A DNA stretch of 64,000 nucleotides, from positions 163,318 through 227,317 of the forward strand of contig NZ_ACJM01000002.1 in NCBI RefSeq assembly GCF_000174415.1. The letters are read 5' to 3'. Origin of the DNA: Dethiobacter alkaliphilus AHT 1 (GTDB lineage Bacteria; Bacillota; Dethiobacteria; Dethiobacterales; Dethiobacteraceae). Below are positions 33,059 to 42,500 of the stretch, one piece after another. Both the position numbers and the translations under genes were made by a program. Below the pieces are notes generated by a model. The model had not been told where the DNA came from. It worked only from the letters and a program-made list of their open reading frames with translations, and ran no database searches. Within the stretch, counting starts at the first letter, position 1, and each line of letters begins with the position of its first letter.

Positions 33059-33322
33059 CTAACGAAGCGAAAAAAACAGCAACAAAGCCACCTGCAGCGC
33101 TATAATAAACGGTATGCCGTACATAAACCGAGGGTGCCTGGTTTTGTGGCGAAACAACTTCATGCCAAACCAGACCCCGGCACTACCCCCGGCTATGGCA
33201 AGTAACAGTAATAGTTTTTCTGGAATCCGCCATAATTTATTCCGGGAAGCATGCTTATCAAAGCCCATCAGTACCAAGGTCACCACGTTTAATATAATAA
33301 TAAAGATTTCTATTGATTCCAA
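33059..33322 (-). CDS. DUF1294 membrane protein
   Basis: 87 residues with three hydrophobic segments. The FDKHASRNKLWRIPEKLLLLLAIAGG-type block (D-K-x-x-A...W-R-I-P-E), then GSAGVWFGMKLFRHKTRH, is the DUF1294 signature. Function unknown. The start is a TTG; AAAGGCGG lies 9 bases upstream. Head of a possible three-gene unit with the rhomboid and macro-domain genes. Confidence 0.8.
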   Translation of the reverse strand: MESIEIFIIILNVVTLVLMGFDKHASRNKLWRIPEKLLLLLAIAGGSAGVWFGMKLFRHKTRHPRFMYGIPFIIALQVALLLFFSLR

Positions 33323-33408
33323 AATCTGCTACCGCCTTTCCTGCTTAATTCTTTCGCGATTTCCTGTTTATATCCTGCCCATTCTGCGGCTCTTAAGATT
33401 TCTGCAAG

Positions 33409-33506
33409 AAAAGTACGCCTATTCGATTTCCTAAGCGCGTGCTTTTCAGTGCCGGTTTCCGCTGCAGCTTTGCTAACTGCAAAGCATGATAATCTATTTC
33501 CGGTGC
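33409..33506 (+). repeat. Dispersed 97-bp structured element, copy C
   Basis: Inner hairpin GCTTTGC / GCAAAGC (C-to-T with G-to-A compensation compared with copy A), outer stem GTGCCGG / CCGGTGC including G-T pairs, first hairpin AAAAGTACGC / GCGTGCTTTT. The usual TTATAAT is altered to TGATAAT here. It lies between the cobT terminator and the DUF1294 gene. Confidence 0.75.
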
Positions 33507-33512
33507 AAGAAA

Positions 33513-33544
33513 AAAGCATGATAGCGACAAGTCTATCATGCTTT
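33513..33544 (-). terminator. Intrinsic terminator after cobT
   Basis: Perfect 12-bp stem AAAGCATGATAG with an 8-nt loop, followed on the minus strand by a T-run, 14 bases after the cobT stop. Confidence 0.9.
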
Positions 33545-33557
33545 AACAGTTAGTTGT

Positions 33558-34616
33558 TTATTCCTCTCCTTTGGAAACACCGGCATCGGCAAAGCTGGCC
33601 ATTTCGTGGACAATTTTTATGGCTGCCTCCACCATAGGTATGGCAAGAGCTGTGCCTGTGCCTTCTCCCAGGCGCATATTCATCTGCAAAAAAGGTTTCA
33701 GGCCTAATAGCTGCAGCGCAGCGGCATGCCCCGGCTCCTCCGACAAATGAGAGGCCAGCATATAATCAGTGACATCAGGATTAAGTTTTGCCGCAATCAG
33801 CGCCGCTGCACTGGAGATAAATCCATCCACCAGCACCGGTACGCGGTTGGCAGCAGCAGCCAGCATAACCCCGGCCATTCCGGCTATTTCCAATCCACCC
33901 AGTTTGGCCAGCACATCAATGGCATCATCGGGTTCCGGACGGTTAACTTCCAGCGCTGTTTCAATAACCCTGATTTTATGGCGAAGCCGCTCGTCGTCAA
34001 CCCCTGTACCGCGGCCACATGCGGCCTTAACATTACCGCCGCAATAAAAGGCTGTGATGGCGGTACTTGCGGTGGTATTGCCAATTCCCATTTCTCCCGT
34101 ACCAAACAGGCCTGTACCGCCGGTAATAGCGCCTTCAGCCACTGTAATACCAGCCTCAATGGCAGCAATAGCCTGCTGGCGGGTCATGGCGGGACCCTTG
34201 GCCATATTGGCGGTACCGTAGGCTACCTTCATTTTCCGCAGCACGGGATGATCGGGCAAGTCAGCGGCTACCCCCACATCCACCACTACTAGCTCGGCGC
34301 CGGCATGACGGGCCAGTACATTCATGGCCGCACCGCCGGAGAGAAAATTTAAGACCATCTGGGGAGTAACTTCCTGAGGGAACGCCGATACACCTTCGGC
34401 AACCACACCGTGGTCACCGGCCATGAGAACACAGGTTTTTTTGGGCAGCACAGGCTTAACTTCGCCGGTGATGCCGGCAATTTTTGCGGCAATGTGTTCC
34501 AAAACGCCCAAGCTTCCTGGCGGCTTTGTCAGGTTGTCGATGTGCTCCTGACACTGCTTTTGCACCTCTGAATCAAAGGGTGCAATCCTCTCCAAAGTTT
34601 GTTGTAGTTTTTCCAT
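33558..34616 (-). CDS. cobT: Nicotinate-nucleotide--dimethylbenzimidazole phosphoribosyltransferase
   Basis: Makes alpha-ribazole phosphate, the lower-ligand precursor of cobalamin. I start it at the ATG at 34616 behind AGGAGGACAT, giving 352 residues, the usual CobT length. The open frame continues 79 codons upstream but that is the riboswitch and its terminator read in frame. Signatures: KPPGSLGVLE near residue 30, TGEMGIGNTTASTAI near 175 and the C-terminal MRLGEGTGTALA with the catalytic Glu. Only cobalamin gene in the window, consistent with salvage of incomplete corrinoids or genes elsewhere. Confidence 0.95.
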   Translation of the reverse strand: MEKLQQTLERIAPFDSEVQKQCQEHIDNLTKPPGSLGVLEHIAAKIAGITGEVKPVLPKKTCVLMAGDHGVVAEGVSAFPQEVTPQMVLNFLSGGAAMNVLARHAGAELVVVDVGVAADLPDHPVLRKMKVAYGTANMAKGPAMTRQQAIAAIEAGITVAEGAITGGTGLFGTGEMGIGNTTASTAITAFYCGGNVKAACGRGTGVDDERLRHKIRVIETALEVNRPEPDDAIDVLAKLGGLEIAGMAGVMLAAAANRVPVLVDGFISSAAALIAAKLNPDVTDYMLASHLSEEPGHAAALQLLGLKPFLQMNMRLGEGTGTALAIPMVEAAIKIVHEMASFADAGVSKGEE

Positions 34617-34644
34617 GCTATGTCCTCCTTTTTCTTTACAAATA

Positions 34645-34682
34645 AAAAAGTCCTCAAGCAAAAAAACATGCTCGAGGACTTT
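34645..34682 (-). terminator. Riboswitch expression-platform terminator before cobT
   Basis: AGTCCTCGAGCA / TGCTTGAGGACT stem (one G-T/A-C position) followed by TTTTTT. It lies between the cobalamin aptamer and the cobT ribosome binding site, so it is the likely transcriptional switch. Confidence 0.85.
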
Positions 34683-34703
34683 ACCATCATCCTGTTCATT
34701 AAG

Positions 34704-34880
34704 CGCATGTGGCAGGTCTCCTGACTTCCGGCTCTCTGTCCCCGCCTCCTTCCCATCCTGTTGGGACAGTGGATTTGGCGGTTTCTCCCCGGTTACAGTG
34801 GCGGGTCCGTTCGGGATTCTCACCCGATTCCCTATTCTCCGCAAATGCGGCACCCCATGGCTACTATTGGATTTTCACCC
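34704..34880 (-). ncRNA. Cobalamin riboswitch aptamer
   Basis: On the minus strand the region contains the hallmark B12 box segment GCCACTGTAA preceded by GGTGAGAATCCCGAACGGAC, an upstream GGGTGCCGCATTTGCGG arm and a closing GGAAGTCAGGAGACCTGCC. These match the order of the cobalamin aptamer core. Adenosylcobalamin binding would favour the downstream terminator and lower cobT expression. It fills most of the gap upstream of cobT. Confidence 0.92.
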
Positions 34881-34984
34881 ATTATAAGACGATTCTGTCT
34901 ATTTGTCAATTCATTAATAATGCTCTTCATAGAGTAGGACTATAATCAAAGTAAGCCTTATTGAAATAATCTCTGCTGAAGCTG

Positions 34985-35013
34985 TTGATTTACAAATAAT
35001 GGTATGCTATACT
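34985..35013 (+). promoter_or_regulatory. Strong sigma-A-type promoter facing a 32-codon ORF
   Basis: -35 TTGATT (34985-34990), exact 17-base spacer, -10 TATACT (35008-35013). Transcription would start near 35020 and lead into the small ORF at 35062. No larger gene follows on this strand before the stress-protein gene on the other strand. Confidence 0.65.
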
Positions 35014-35061
35014 TTAATTGAAGCAAGACAAGAATAAAGAATCGGGACTGGAGGTGGTGGC

Positions 35062-35160
35062 ATGACAAATAAATCTAACCAATGTTGCAATAGATGCACT
35101 ACAATTGCAGCAATGAACCTTGCTTCCGGTCGGACCACCGCCCAAAGCCGGCGGGCTTAA
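35062..35160 (+). CDS. Predicted 32-residue peptide with a CCxxC motif
   Basis: Short ORF with ATG 5 bases after GGAGGTGG, itself about 40 bases after the start point of a good promoter. Translation begins MTNKSNQCCNRCTT and ends in a basic TAQSRRA tail. It has three Cys (8, 9, 12) and no hydrophobic stretch. I know no family match. The same transcript could instead be a small RNA: a GGTGGT in the ribosome-binding region can pair with ACCACC inside the ORF. The rest of the region (35161-35277) holds only the terminator of the stress-protein gene. Confidence 0.4.
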   Translation: MTNKSNQCCNRCTTIAAMNLASGRTTAQSRRA

Positions 35161-35234
35161 CGCAAAATCTCGGGGCGAGACAGGTTGTCCGGAGACCGCA
35201 GCAAAAATAATAATACAAACTAAAAAAATAAGCC

Positions 35235-35260
35235 GAACCGGTCTGCCAGCAGACCGGTTC
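35235..35260 (-). terminator. Intrinsic terminator after the universal stress protein gene
   Basis: Perfect 12-bp stem GAACCGGTCTGC with a 2-nt loop, then GGCTTATTTTTTT on the minus strand, 18 bases after the stop. The plus strand lacks a T-run. Confidence 0.85.
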
Positions 35261-35277
35261 GTTGCATTCAAAGATAA

Positions 35278-35733
35278 TTATTTCTTGTCATCACTTTGCA
35301 CTATTAAAACATGGCAGGGAGCTTTATGAAGGACTTTATGGCTGATGCCGGAACCGGTGAGGAACTCTTCGGCTTCGGAAATATTGGAGTTACCAATGAC
35401 AATCAGGTCTGCCTCCACTTCTTTGGCCAACTTAATGATTTTTTTCGCCGGCTTTCCATATTCCAAAATAGTGTGTACTTCCACTTCATCGATATTAATT
35501 TCCATGGCTTCAATGGTCTTGTTAAACACTTCTTTGGCGTTTTCCTTCATTTGGCTGCCATAATGAATGTTGGCGTTTTCCAGCATGGAGGTTACAAAAG
35601 TAGGCAGTTCATGGAATACGTGCAGCACATAAACTGCACAACCGGGATGCTTGCAGGCCAGGTTGCCGGCCACTTTTGCGGTGCGCAGGGAACGCTCTGA
35701 GCCATCGGTAGCCACAACGATTTTATTGAACAT
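35278..35733 (-). CDS. Universal stress protein, UspA family
   Basis: 151 residues from the ATG at 35733 behind GAGGTGAGG. Starts MFNKIVVATDGSERSLRT, the usual beta strand with the DGS of the nucleotide site, and ends with the ATP-binding VIGNSNISEAEEFLTGSGISHKVL pattern (G-x2-G-x9-G-S/T region partly conserved). Likely a dimeric ATP/AMP-binding protein that rises under energy stress. Single gene. Confidence 0.88.
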   Translation of the reverse strand: MFNKIVVATDGSERSLRTAKVAGNLACKHPGCAVYVLHVFHELPTFVTSMLENANIHYGSQMKENAKEVFNKTIEAMEINIDEVEVHTILEYGKPAKKIIKLAKEVEADLIVIGNSNISEAEEFLTGSGISHKVLHKAPCHVLIVQSDDKK

Positions 35734-35852
35734 GTTCCTCACCTCATCTGTATAAATTTTGGTTAACCTTTTAAATTCGCCTAATTACGCTTAAATCCTC
35801 TCACCTGTAAAAGACCAAAAAGAACTTAATATATCCGTAAGAAATCTAGTAG

Positions 35853-38800
35853 CTAAAAAACACGCACAGACTCCCCGGCCGCAAAAGCATACAGATAGGC
35901 CCCGCAAACAGGGACGGACAGAATTGTTTCCACAGCCCTGGCATAGTAGCGCAGCTGCTCCTCGTAGCGCTTTGCCAGTTCATTAAGGCCTCCGCCGGGA
36001 AGGCGGTCCGTTTTATAATCAATCACCACAAAACCCTGGGGTGTACGGACCAACAAATCAATTATTCCCTGTATAATCAGCGATTCGTCCCCGTTGCCTG
36101 TGGCAATCTCCGCTGCCGGCAATGACAGGGTGAAGGGCCATTCCCGGTATACCTCACTGCGGTACTTCTGCACCACCCGCCCTGCTTCGCTGGTGAAGAA
36201 CGCTGCAATCAGGCCCGGATCCAGATAATCAGTTGCTTCCTCCGCCAACACTCCGGCCTTTTGCAGGTAATGGATTTGGCCCTCAATCCCCCTTTCATCC
36301 AGAGACAGGGACAGGTCCAGATGCTGCAGCACCTGATGATACAGGATGCCCCGTTCTGCCGGACTAAGTCCGGCTTTTTGCTGTATAAAGGCAGGGCGGG
36401 ACCAACTGGTGGGAGTAAATGCCTTTTTCTCACCTTCCTCCTCCTCCAGTTCACTAAATCTTCGCTTTAGTTCACTGACGGAAAGTTTGGCCGGCAAATC
36501 CAAACGGGCATAGGGATACTTATAAGCCAGACGGGTGCGGATTTCCTCCCGCAAATCATCTGCCGTGTCCACCTTTACGCGCCGCAGGGATAAAATAGCA
36601 TCCCGTTTAGTATATTCTTCTTCCCCTTCCCGTTTAACTGCAATTTCGCTTAAACTTTCCCTGTCCCAGACAGTCAGGCGGAACCGTGATTCTTCACCGG
36701 CCTGCCAGGTATAAGTTTCTGTCCTGCCCTCCACATCGCCGTGGCGGATCAGCGCCCTTCCCAGCCAGTCCAAATAAGTCCGCGCCCGGGTAAGTTCGGA
36801 CGCAGGTAATTGTTCACCGCAGTGTGCCAATAGTTGGCGCCAGGACTCCAGATGCTTGTCCAGTCCCCGGGCTGAGCCAACCAAAATCAGCTGTTCCCGC
36901 GCCCGGGTCAGTGCCACATAGAGAACACGCATTTCTTCAGCCCTGGTTTCTGCTTCACCCATTATTTTTAGGGCCAGATATGGCAATGAGGGGTAACGGA
37001 GCTTCTTTTCCGGCTCCACAATTAACGGGCCCAACCCCAGCCGGCGATGTACCAGCATTTCGGAGCGCTGATCCTGGAAGTTGAAGGTTTTGCCCAAATC
37101 ACCGAGAATCACCACCGGAAATTCCAGGCCTTTTGATTTATGAATACTCATAATGCGGACCACGTTTTCCTTTTCCCCCAGCGCCCGGGCAGTACCCAGG
37201 TCTTCACCGGAGCGGCGCAGCTGCTCGATAAAGGAGAGAAAACGGAACAAACCCTGCCGGGCAAAACGGTCAAACTGCCTGGCCCTGGAAAAAAGGGCGC
37301 GGAGATTGGCCTGCCTTTGAGCTCCGTCCGGCAATCCCGCCACATAGTCACTGTAGCCGCTTTCCCGATAAACAGCAGTAATAAATGTGGCCAGCGTTTC
37401 CCGCCGTGCCAAAGTGCGCCACCGCTCCAGGGTGGTCAGAAAATCGGTGAGTTTTTCCGACAGGCCCGGAAATTGCTGCTGGGATGCGGCCAGCACCGCG
37501 TCAAAGAAATCATCGTTTCTCTCCCCGGCCTGCCGCACCGCAGCCAAATCTTCCACGGTGAGCCCCACTAAAGGAGAGCGCAGTACAGCAGCCAGTGGTA
37601 TATCCTGCCGCGGGTTGTCCACCACCTGCAAAAGCGATAGCATGGTTTCCACTTCAGTGGCGGCAAAATACCCGCTGGATAAGTCGGCATAGGCAGGAAT
37701 TCCATGACGGGCCAAAATCTCCACCAGGCGGTTGGCGCTGTTGGATGTAGCACGCAGCAAAATTACAATGTCCCGGTAAGTGACCGGGCGATATGCTTTT
37801 TCCTCCTTGTCAAAAACATACCTTGCTCCGTCCGGGCCATTAAGAAGCACCAGAATCTGCCCGGCTATTACCGTAGCTTCCCGCTCCAACGCATCCAGAT
37901 CTTCTCCTTCATCGTCACCCTGCCGGTCATGGTCCCCGTCTTGTTCTCTTTCCAACAGATGCACATCCACCAGGCCGGAAATTTTGCACTCCTGGGAGGG
38001 CTCTGGATAATGTGCCCCGCATACCAATTCCGCCTCCCGGTCATATTCCAATTCTGCCGCCTGTGTGGTCATTAACTGGCGAAACAGATAGTTTACCGCT
38101 GTGACAACACCGTGCCGACAGCGGAAGTTTTTGCTAAGCAGCAGCTTACGCTCCTTTTTTCCTTTTTCTGCAGGGTAGCGCCTGTACCGCTCCAGAAAAA
38201 GACCCGGGTCCCCCAGCCGAAACCGGTAAATGCTCTGCTTTACATCTCCCACCATAAACAGGTTGGGGGTAGTTTCTCCCTGACGGGATACCAGAGTAAG
38301 GATGGCGTCCTGTACCGGGTTTATGTCCTGATATTCGTCTACCAACACATGCTCATAGCGGGCACGCACCTCCCGCGCCGCCTCTGAAGGGATAATCTCA
38401 CCGGGGGGAGCATCTTCCGCCATTAAGATTTGCAGGCAGTGATGTTCCAAATCATTAAAATCCAATAATCCGTACATTTTCTTTGCCTGTCCATATTCCC
38501 CGGCAAAGCGGGCCACCAGAGAGGTCAACACTTCAATGAGCGGAGCAAGCTCCCCGATTTCCCTCAGGTAGTCCGCCGCAGAGCGCTCAAAAAAAGTCTT
38601 GCCTATTTTACTCAGCGCTTCTTTGGCCTTTTTGCGCAGCGCCTGCACCTGTTCCTTTAATTCTTCATCGCAGTCTTTTACCGCCGGCAGCCGCTTGAAA
38701 TCCAAGCCTTGCCACGCCTCACGCAGCGCATCCCAGGAACCGGCCACCAGACTTTCCAGGTTTTCTACCTGCTCCAAATCTTCAAGGAGGCGATTCTCAT

Positions 38801-39542
38801 AGGCCAGCGGACCACCGGGGCGGTTGCACAGCTTGCCTGCCCGCTGAAGCGAGGACTTGGCATGAGCCAGGCTAAGGCCAAGATGCTCCTTTAGCGGCGG
38901 CAGCCATTTTTCCAGGCCTTCTTCGGTCTCCACGCCCTCCGGCACATTAAAAGCTGTCGCAGCCTCCGCCAACCACTGCCGCGGCCAGGGGTTACTCCAT
39001 GTGTAGCGATACAGCCGCAGTATCAAACGGCCCAGCCCTTCATCTGCGGTTTTTCCGCCATAGCGGTGCGCCAGTTCATGAAAAGCAGCATCACCAGATT
39101 GAAAAGCGTCTTCCAGCAGCTGGTCCAAGACCTGCTGCTGCAGCATTTGCGCCTCCCTTTCATCGGCCACCCGGAAGCCGGGGTCCATGTCCAGCAGGTA
39201 AAAATAGCGGCGAATTATATCCAGACAGAAGGAATGGAGCGTGGAAATGGAAGCGCCATTGACCAGGGATAGTTGCCGGGCCAAATCCCCGCGGCCCGAG
39301 TGGGCAATTTTTTCTTCCATGGCGGCGCTAATACGTTCACGCATTTCTGCTGCAGCGGCTTCGGTAAAAGTCACCACCAAAAGCCGGTCAATATCCAGCG
39401 GGTTTTCCTCATGGCACAGCAGCCGTATTATCCTCTCCACCAGCACCGCAGTTTTACCGGCGCCGGCGGCAGCGGAAACCAGCAGGTTACACCCGGTGGT
39501 TTCAATGGCTTCCAGTTGTTCATCCGTCCAAAGATTGCCCAC
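35853..39542 (-). CDS. addA: ATP-dependent helicase/nuclease subunit A
   Basis: UvrD-like 3'-5' helicase plus RecB-type nuclease of the AddAB double-strand-break resection enzyme. Walker A SAAAGAGKTAVLVERI near residue 30; DEYQDINPVQ motif II near 395; FRLGDPGLFLERYR, motif SIHKSKGLEFPVV and VALTRAREQL follow; the C-terminal nuclease motif is VVIDYKTDR near 1195. I set the start at the GTG at 39542 (GGGAGGTG 6 bases upstream), 1229 residues, overlapping addB by 23 bases. Last gene of the repair operon. Confidence 0.94.
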   Translation of the reverse strand: MGNLWTDEQLEAIETTGCNLLVSAAAGAGKTAVLVERIIRLLCHEENPLDIDRLLVVTFTEAAAAEMRERISAAMEEKIAHSGRGDLARQLSLVNGASISTLHSFCLDIIRRYFYLLDMDPGFRVADEREAQMLQQQVLDQLLEDAFQSGDAAFHELAHRYGGKTADEGLGRLILRLYRYTWSNPWPRQWLAEAATAFNVPEGVETEEGLEKWLPPLKEHLGLSLAHAKSSLQRAGKLCNRPGGPLAYENRLLEDLEQVENLESLVAGSWDALREAWQGLDFKRLPAVKDCDEELKEQVQALRKKAKEALSKIGKTFFERSAADYLREIGELAPLIEVLTSLVARFAGEYGQAKKMYGLLDFNDLEHHCLQILMAEDAPPGEIIPSEAAREVRARYEHVLVDEYQDINPVQDAILTLVSRQGETTPNLFMVGDVKQSIYRFRLGDPGLFLERYRRYPAEKGKKERKLLLSKNFRCRHGVVTAVNYLFRQLMTTQAAELEYDREAELVCGAHYPEPSQECKISGLVDVHLLEREQDGDHDRQGDDEGEDLDALEREATVIAGQILVLLNGPDGARYVFDKEEKAYRPVTYRDIVILLRATSNSANRLVEILARHGIPAYADLSSGYFAATEVETMLSLLQVVDNPRQDIPLAAVLRSPLVGLTVEDLAAVRQAGERNDDFFDAVLAASQQQFPGLSEKLTDFLTTLERWRTLARRETLATFITAVYRESGYSDYVAGLPDGAQRQANLRALFSRARQFDRFARQGLFRFLSFIEQLRRSGEDLGTARALGEKENVVRIMSIHKSKGLEFPVVILGDLGKTFNFQDQRSEMLVHRRLGLGPLIVEPEKKLRYPSLPYLALKIMGEAETRAEEMRVLYVALTRAREQLILVGSARGLDKHLESWRQLLAHCGEQLPASELTRARTYLDWLGRALIRHGDVEGRTETYTWQAGEESRFRLTVWDRESLSEIAVKREGEEEYTKRDAILSLRRVKVDTADDLREEIRTRLAYKYPYARLDLPAKLSVSELKRRFSELEEEEGEKKAFTPTSWSRPAFIQQKAGLSPAERGILYHQVLQHLDLSLSLDERGIEGQIHYLQKAGVLAEEATDYLDPGLIAAFFTSEAGRVVQKYRSEVYREWPFTLSLPAAEIATGNGDESLIIQGIIDLLVRTPQGFVVIDYKTDRLPGGGLNELAKRYEEQLRYYARAVETILSVPVCGAYLYAFAAGESVRVF

Positions 39543-42500
39543 AGGCTTCACCTCCCTCATAACTGCCGCTCACAAGCTCCAGCACCTGTCTGTGCGACAG
39601 GGCGCTAAGGTGTCGGTAACGATTTCCCTCCATAGACACATCAAAGCGGCAGACGGGCATAAACGGACAAAAGGTGCAGGCCCGGCTGCCGTCTGCTTTT
39701 TTAAAGGGAGCCGCTTCCACCCTGCCGCTTGTTATTTCACGAGCCAGCTCAACCAATTTTTCTCTGAGATAAGTAAAAAGAGCTTCTGTTTGCTCAGCAT
39801 CTGCCACGCGGGACAGCTGCGTAAAAGAACCGTCTCTTTTAAGGCCGGCACGTACCATTTCCGGGCCGCCCATTAAATCCAGCACTTTGGGTTCGGCCAG
39901 CATCAGGCCGTCAAGTTTGGGCGGTTTTTGCGTCACTGCCTCCGGCGGCGGGTTGTCCAGCCGCTCATAAGGTTTATGGATACCAAAATACAGTGCACCG
40001 GCACTCTCCGCCGGCAGAGCACTAAAGGCCCGGGCATTCTCTTTTACCACCGCCAGATAAGCCAGAAGCTGCAGGGAAAGGCCGTGCCAGACATCGGAGA
40101 GTTTAAGCTCTATGGGGGTGCTTTTATAATCGATAACCCGCAGCCAGGCTTTTCCTTCCGCTTCAGCCAGATCAATACGGTCAATCTGACCGTATAGCTT
40201 CAGTTGAGTTTGGCCGCATCGCAGCTGCCAGGCCGGAGTTTTACCGCTGCCAAAAGACATCTCCACCGCCACCGTCTTAAATTGACTGCGACGGGCATGT
40301 TCAGTAAGCGCTGCCACCGCCTGGGCCAGTGTTTCTTTGAGACGCTCGGCCAGATATCTCATCCTGGCAGAAGACAACAGGATTTCGCCCTGCAAGCGGG
40401 GAATAAGCTCTTCTACTATGGAATTCATTCGCGCCTGGGCCTCTTCGGTCTCCAACTGTGCCCAGTCCAACCCTTCAGCCTGTAAGCTCTCGGCAAATAA
40501 TCGCAGCGCATGGTGAAAGAAATTTCCCATCTCCGGCGCCTCCACCCGGAATTCGTGGCGCTCTTGCAGACGCAGCACATAGCGGGCAAAATGGGCAAAG
40601 GGACAGCGGGCAAACTGCTCCAGGCGGGAGACACTGCTTTTTAGTTCTGTCCCCAATATCTCCAGTACCGTCTCCGCCGGAAGCGGTGCAATATGGTTTC
40701 TTTCAGTAAGGGAGGGCCAAAGCATTCTCATCCGGTTGTACACCTGGGGTATCGACAAAGCTTCATTGTAGGCAGCAGCCCAAAAATCGGACATAGCGCC
40801 GCCGGCCGCCACACCACCGGCCTGCAAGAGCAGGGCGGCAGCACTTTTTTCAGCACCGGCCAGCGCATGGAGATCCTCTTTGCTGTCCGGTGTATTGCCA
40901 AAGAAGTGCACATCGTTATATGGAAACGTTTCCCGCAGACGATTAAACAAGGCGGAAGGACGTTTGGCTTTTCCCTCTTCATCGGCCAGAGGGCAACTGA
41001 CCCAAAGATACTCAGAGCTTCTGGTCAGGGCAATATAGGATAAGTATTGTTCATGGAAAAGTTTTTGCCGTTTGGTAACGGCCAGATCCACCCCGTTTTC
41101 CTGCAGAGCTTCCCGCTCTTCATCGGCCAACAGCCCTTCTTCTTTCAGGCGAGCTGGAAAATCTCCTTCACTGAGCCCCAGCACGTACGCCGCACGCAAC
41201 CGGGGCTGGCGGGAGCGTTCCACGCTGCCAACAATTACCTGATCCAGACCCGCCGGCACCAAACCCAAAGTTAGCGCTTCCAGGCCGGCCTGCAGTATCT
41301 GACTAAACTCCTGCAGGCTGATTTGGCGCTCACCCAGGGTAGAGACAATCTGTTCCAGCAGTTCAACAACTCCGCTCCACACCTGTCGGTGTTGGGCCGC
41401 AGTGGCCGGATTGGCATCCTCCTCAGACCAGTTTTGCAGCTGTAATTCAGCATCCGTACTCTCCAGCAAAGCCCAGATAGCACGGCAAAAATCAGCTGCC
41501 GGCCTGGCCGAACCGCCAACCTGCCTGTTAAAGGGAGTAAAAATCCGGCCAAAAACAGTCTTGCCTTCATTTATTTCTTCCAGATGAGCATCTGTCTCTG
41601 TGGCAGTGTCCCGGGATTCGTCCAGCGACAGGCGCAGGCGAAAAGACCATGGCTTGCCGTCCAGCCAACGACTGCCGCGGATCCCATGGGCACGGGCGTA
41701 ATTTTCCAGCTTATCTGCCGTTTCCCTGGAAATGGGCAGCAGATCGGTCTTTAATAACTGTAGCACCGGTTCCAGGGCAAAGTTGGCCTGGGCCGCGTCC
41801 AGGGCGGAGCGTAAAAACTCCACCAGTGGATGGTGCGTAGCACTGCGCCGCTCATCCACAAAAAAAGGAATCTGATACTCTTGGAAAATGGCGGCCACCA
41901 AGTCGTGGTAGCGGGAGAAATCCCGCAGAATCATTCCGATATCGCGAAAACGCCAGCCCTTCTCCCGCACCAGATGCAAAATATCGCACGCCACCGCCTC
42001 CACCTCGGCACGGGTGCCGGCGGCAGTGACCAACCGAATTTCCTCCGCTTCCCGCGGATAGCTCTCCACCGGTAAACGGCCAAAGCCGGCTTCCAAAACT
42101 TGCAGCGCTTCACTGTGGGCAAAGCGGGTCTGCTTCTCATCAAGGGGCAGCTGCTCCGGCGGCAGCGCCGGCACACCCGCTTCTCCCACCAAACGGCGCA
42201 GCTGCAGATAGGTCTCCAGGGTGGGATGAAACAATTCATCCTCCTGCGGTTGGGCCGGGATATGCCGTGGATCCAGGCATAAAGCCACCTCTACATGTTC
42301 CGCCGTTGAAAACAGGGCTGACAGCACCTGAAATTCCTGCGGAGTAAAGCCGGCAAAACCATCAACCCAGACACGGGTTCCGGCGGGCAGGGCCCCTTCC
42401 TCCACCGCAGCAGCCAATATAGCCAAAGTATCTTCGGGATCCATAAAGCTACCGGCGGTAAAAGTACGGTAGGCGGCAAAAACGGTGGACAAATCCGATA

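Noticed and set aside
33726..34292. 188-codon plus-strand ORF
   Set aside because: Antisense to cobT with no independent support.
34617..34853. N-terminal extension of the cobT reading frame
   Set aside because: The bases are the cobalamin aptamer and its terminator; an internal ATG with AGGAGGACAT gives the normal CobT length.
35014..35271. 85-codon minus-strand ORF
   Set aside because: It starts within the stress-protein terminator, runs against the promoter and small ORF on the plus strand, and has no ribosome binding site.
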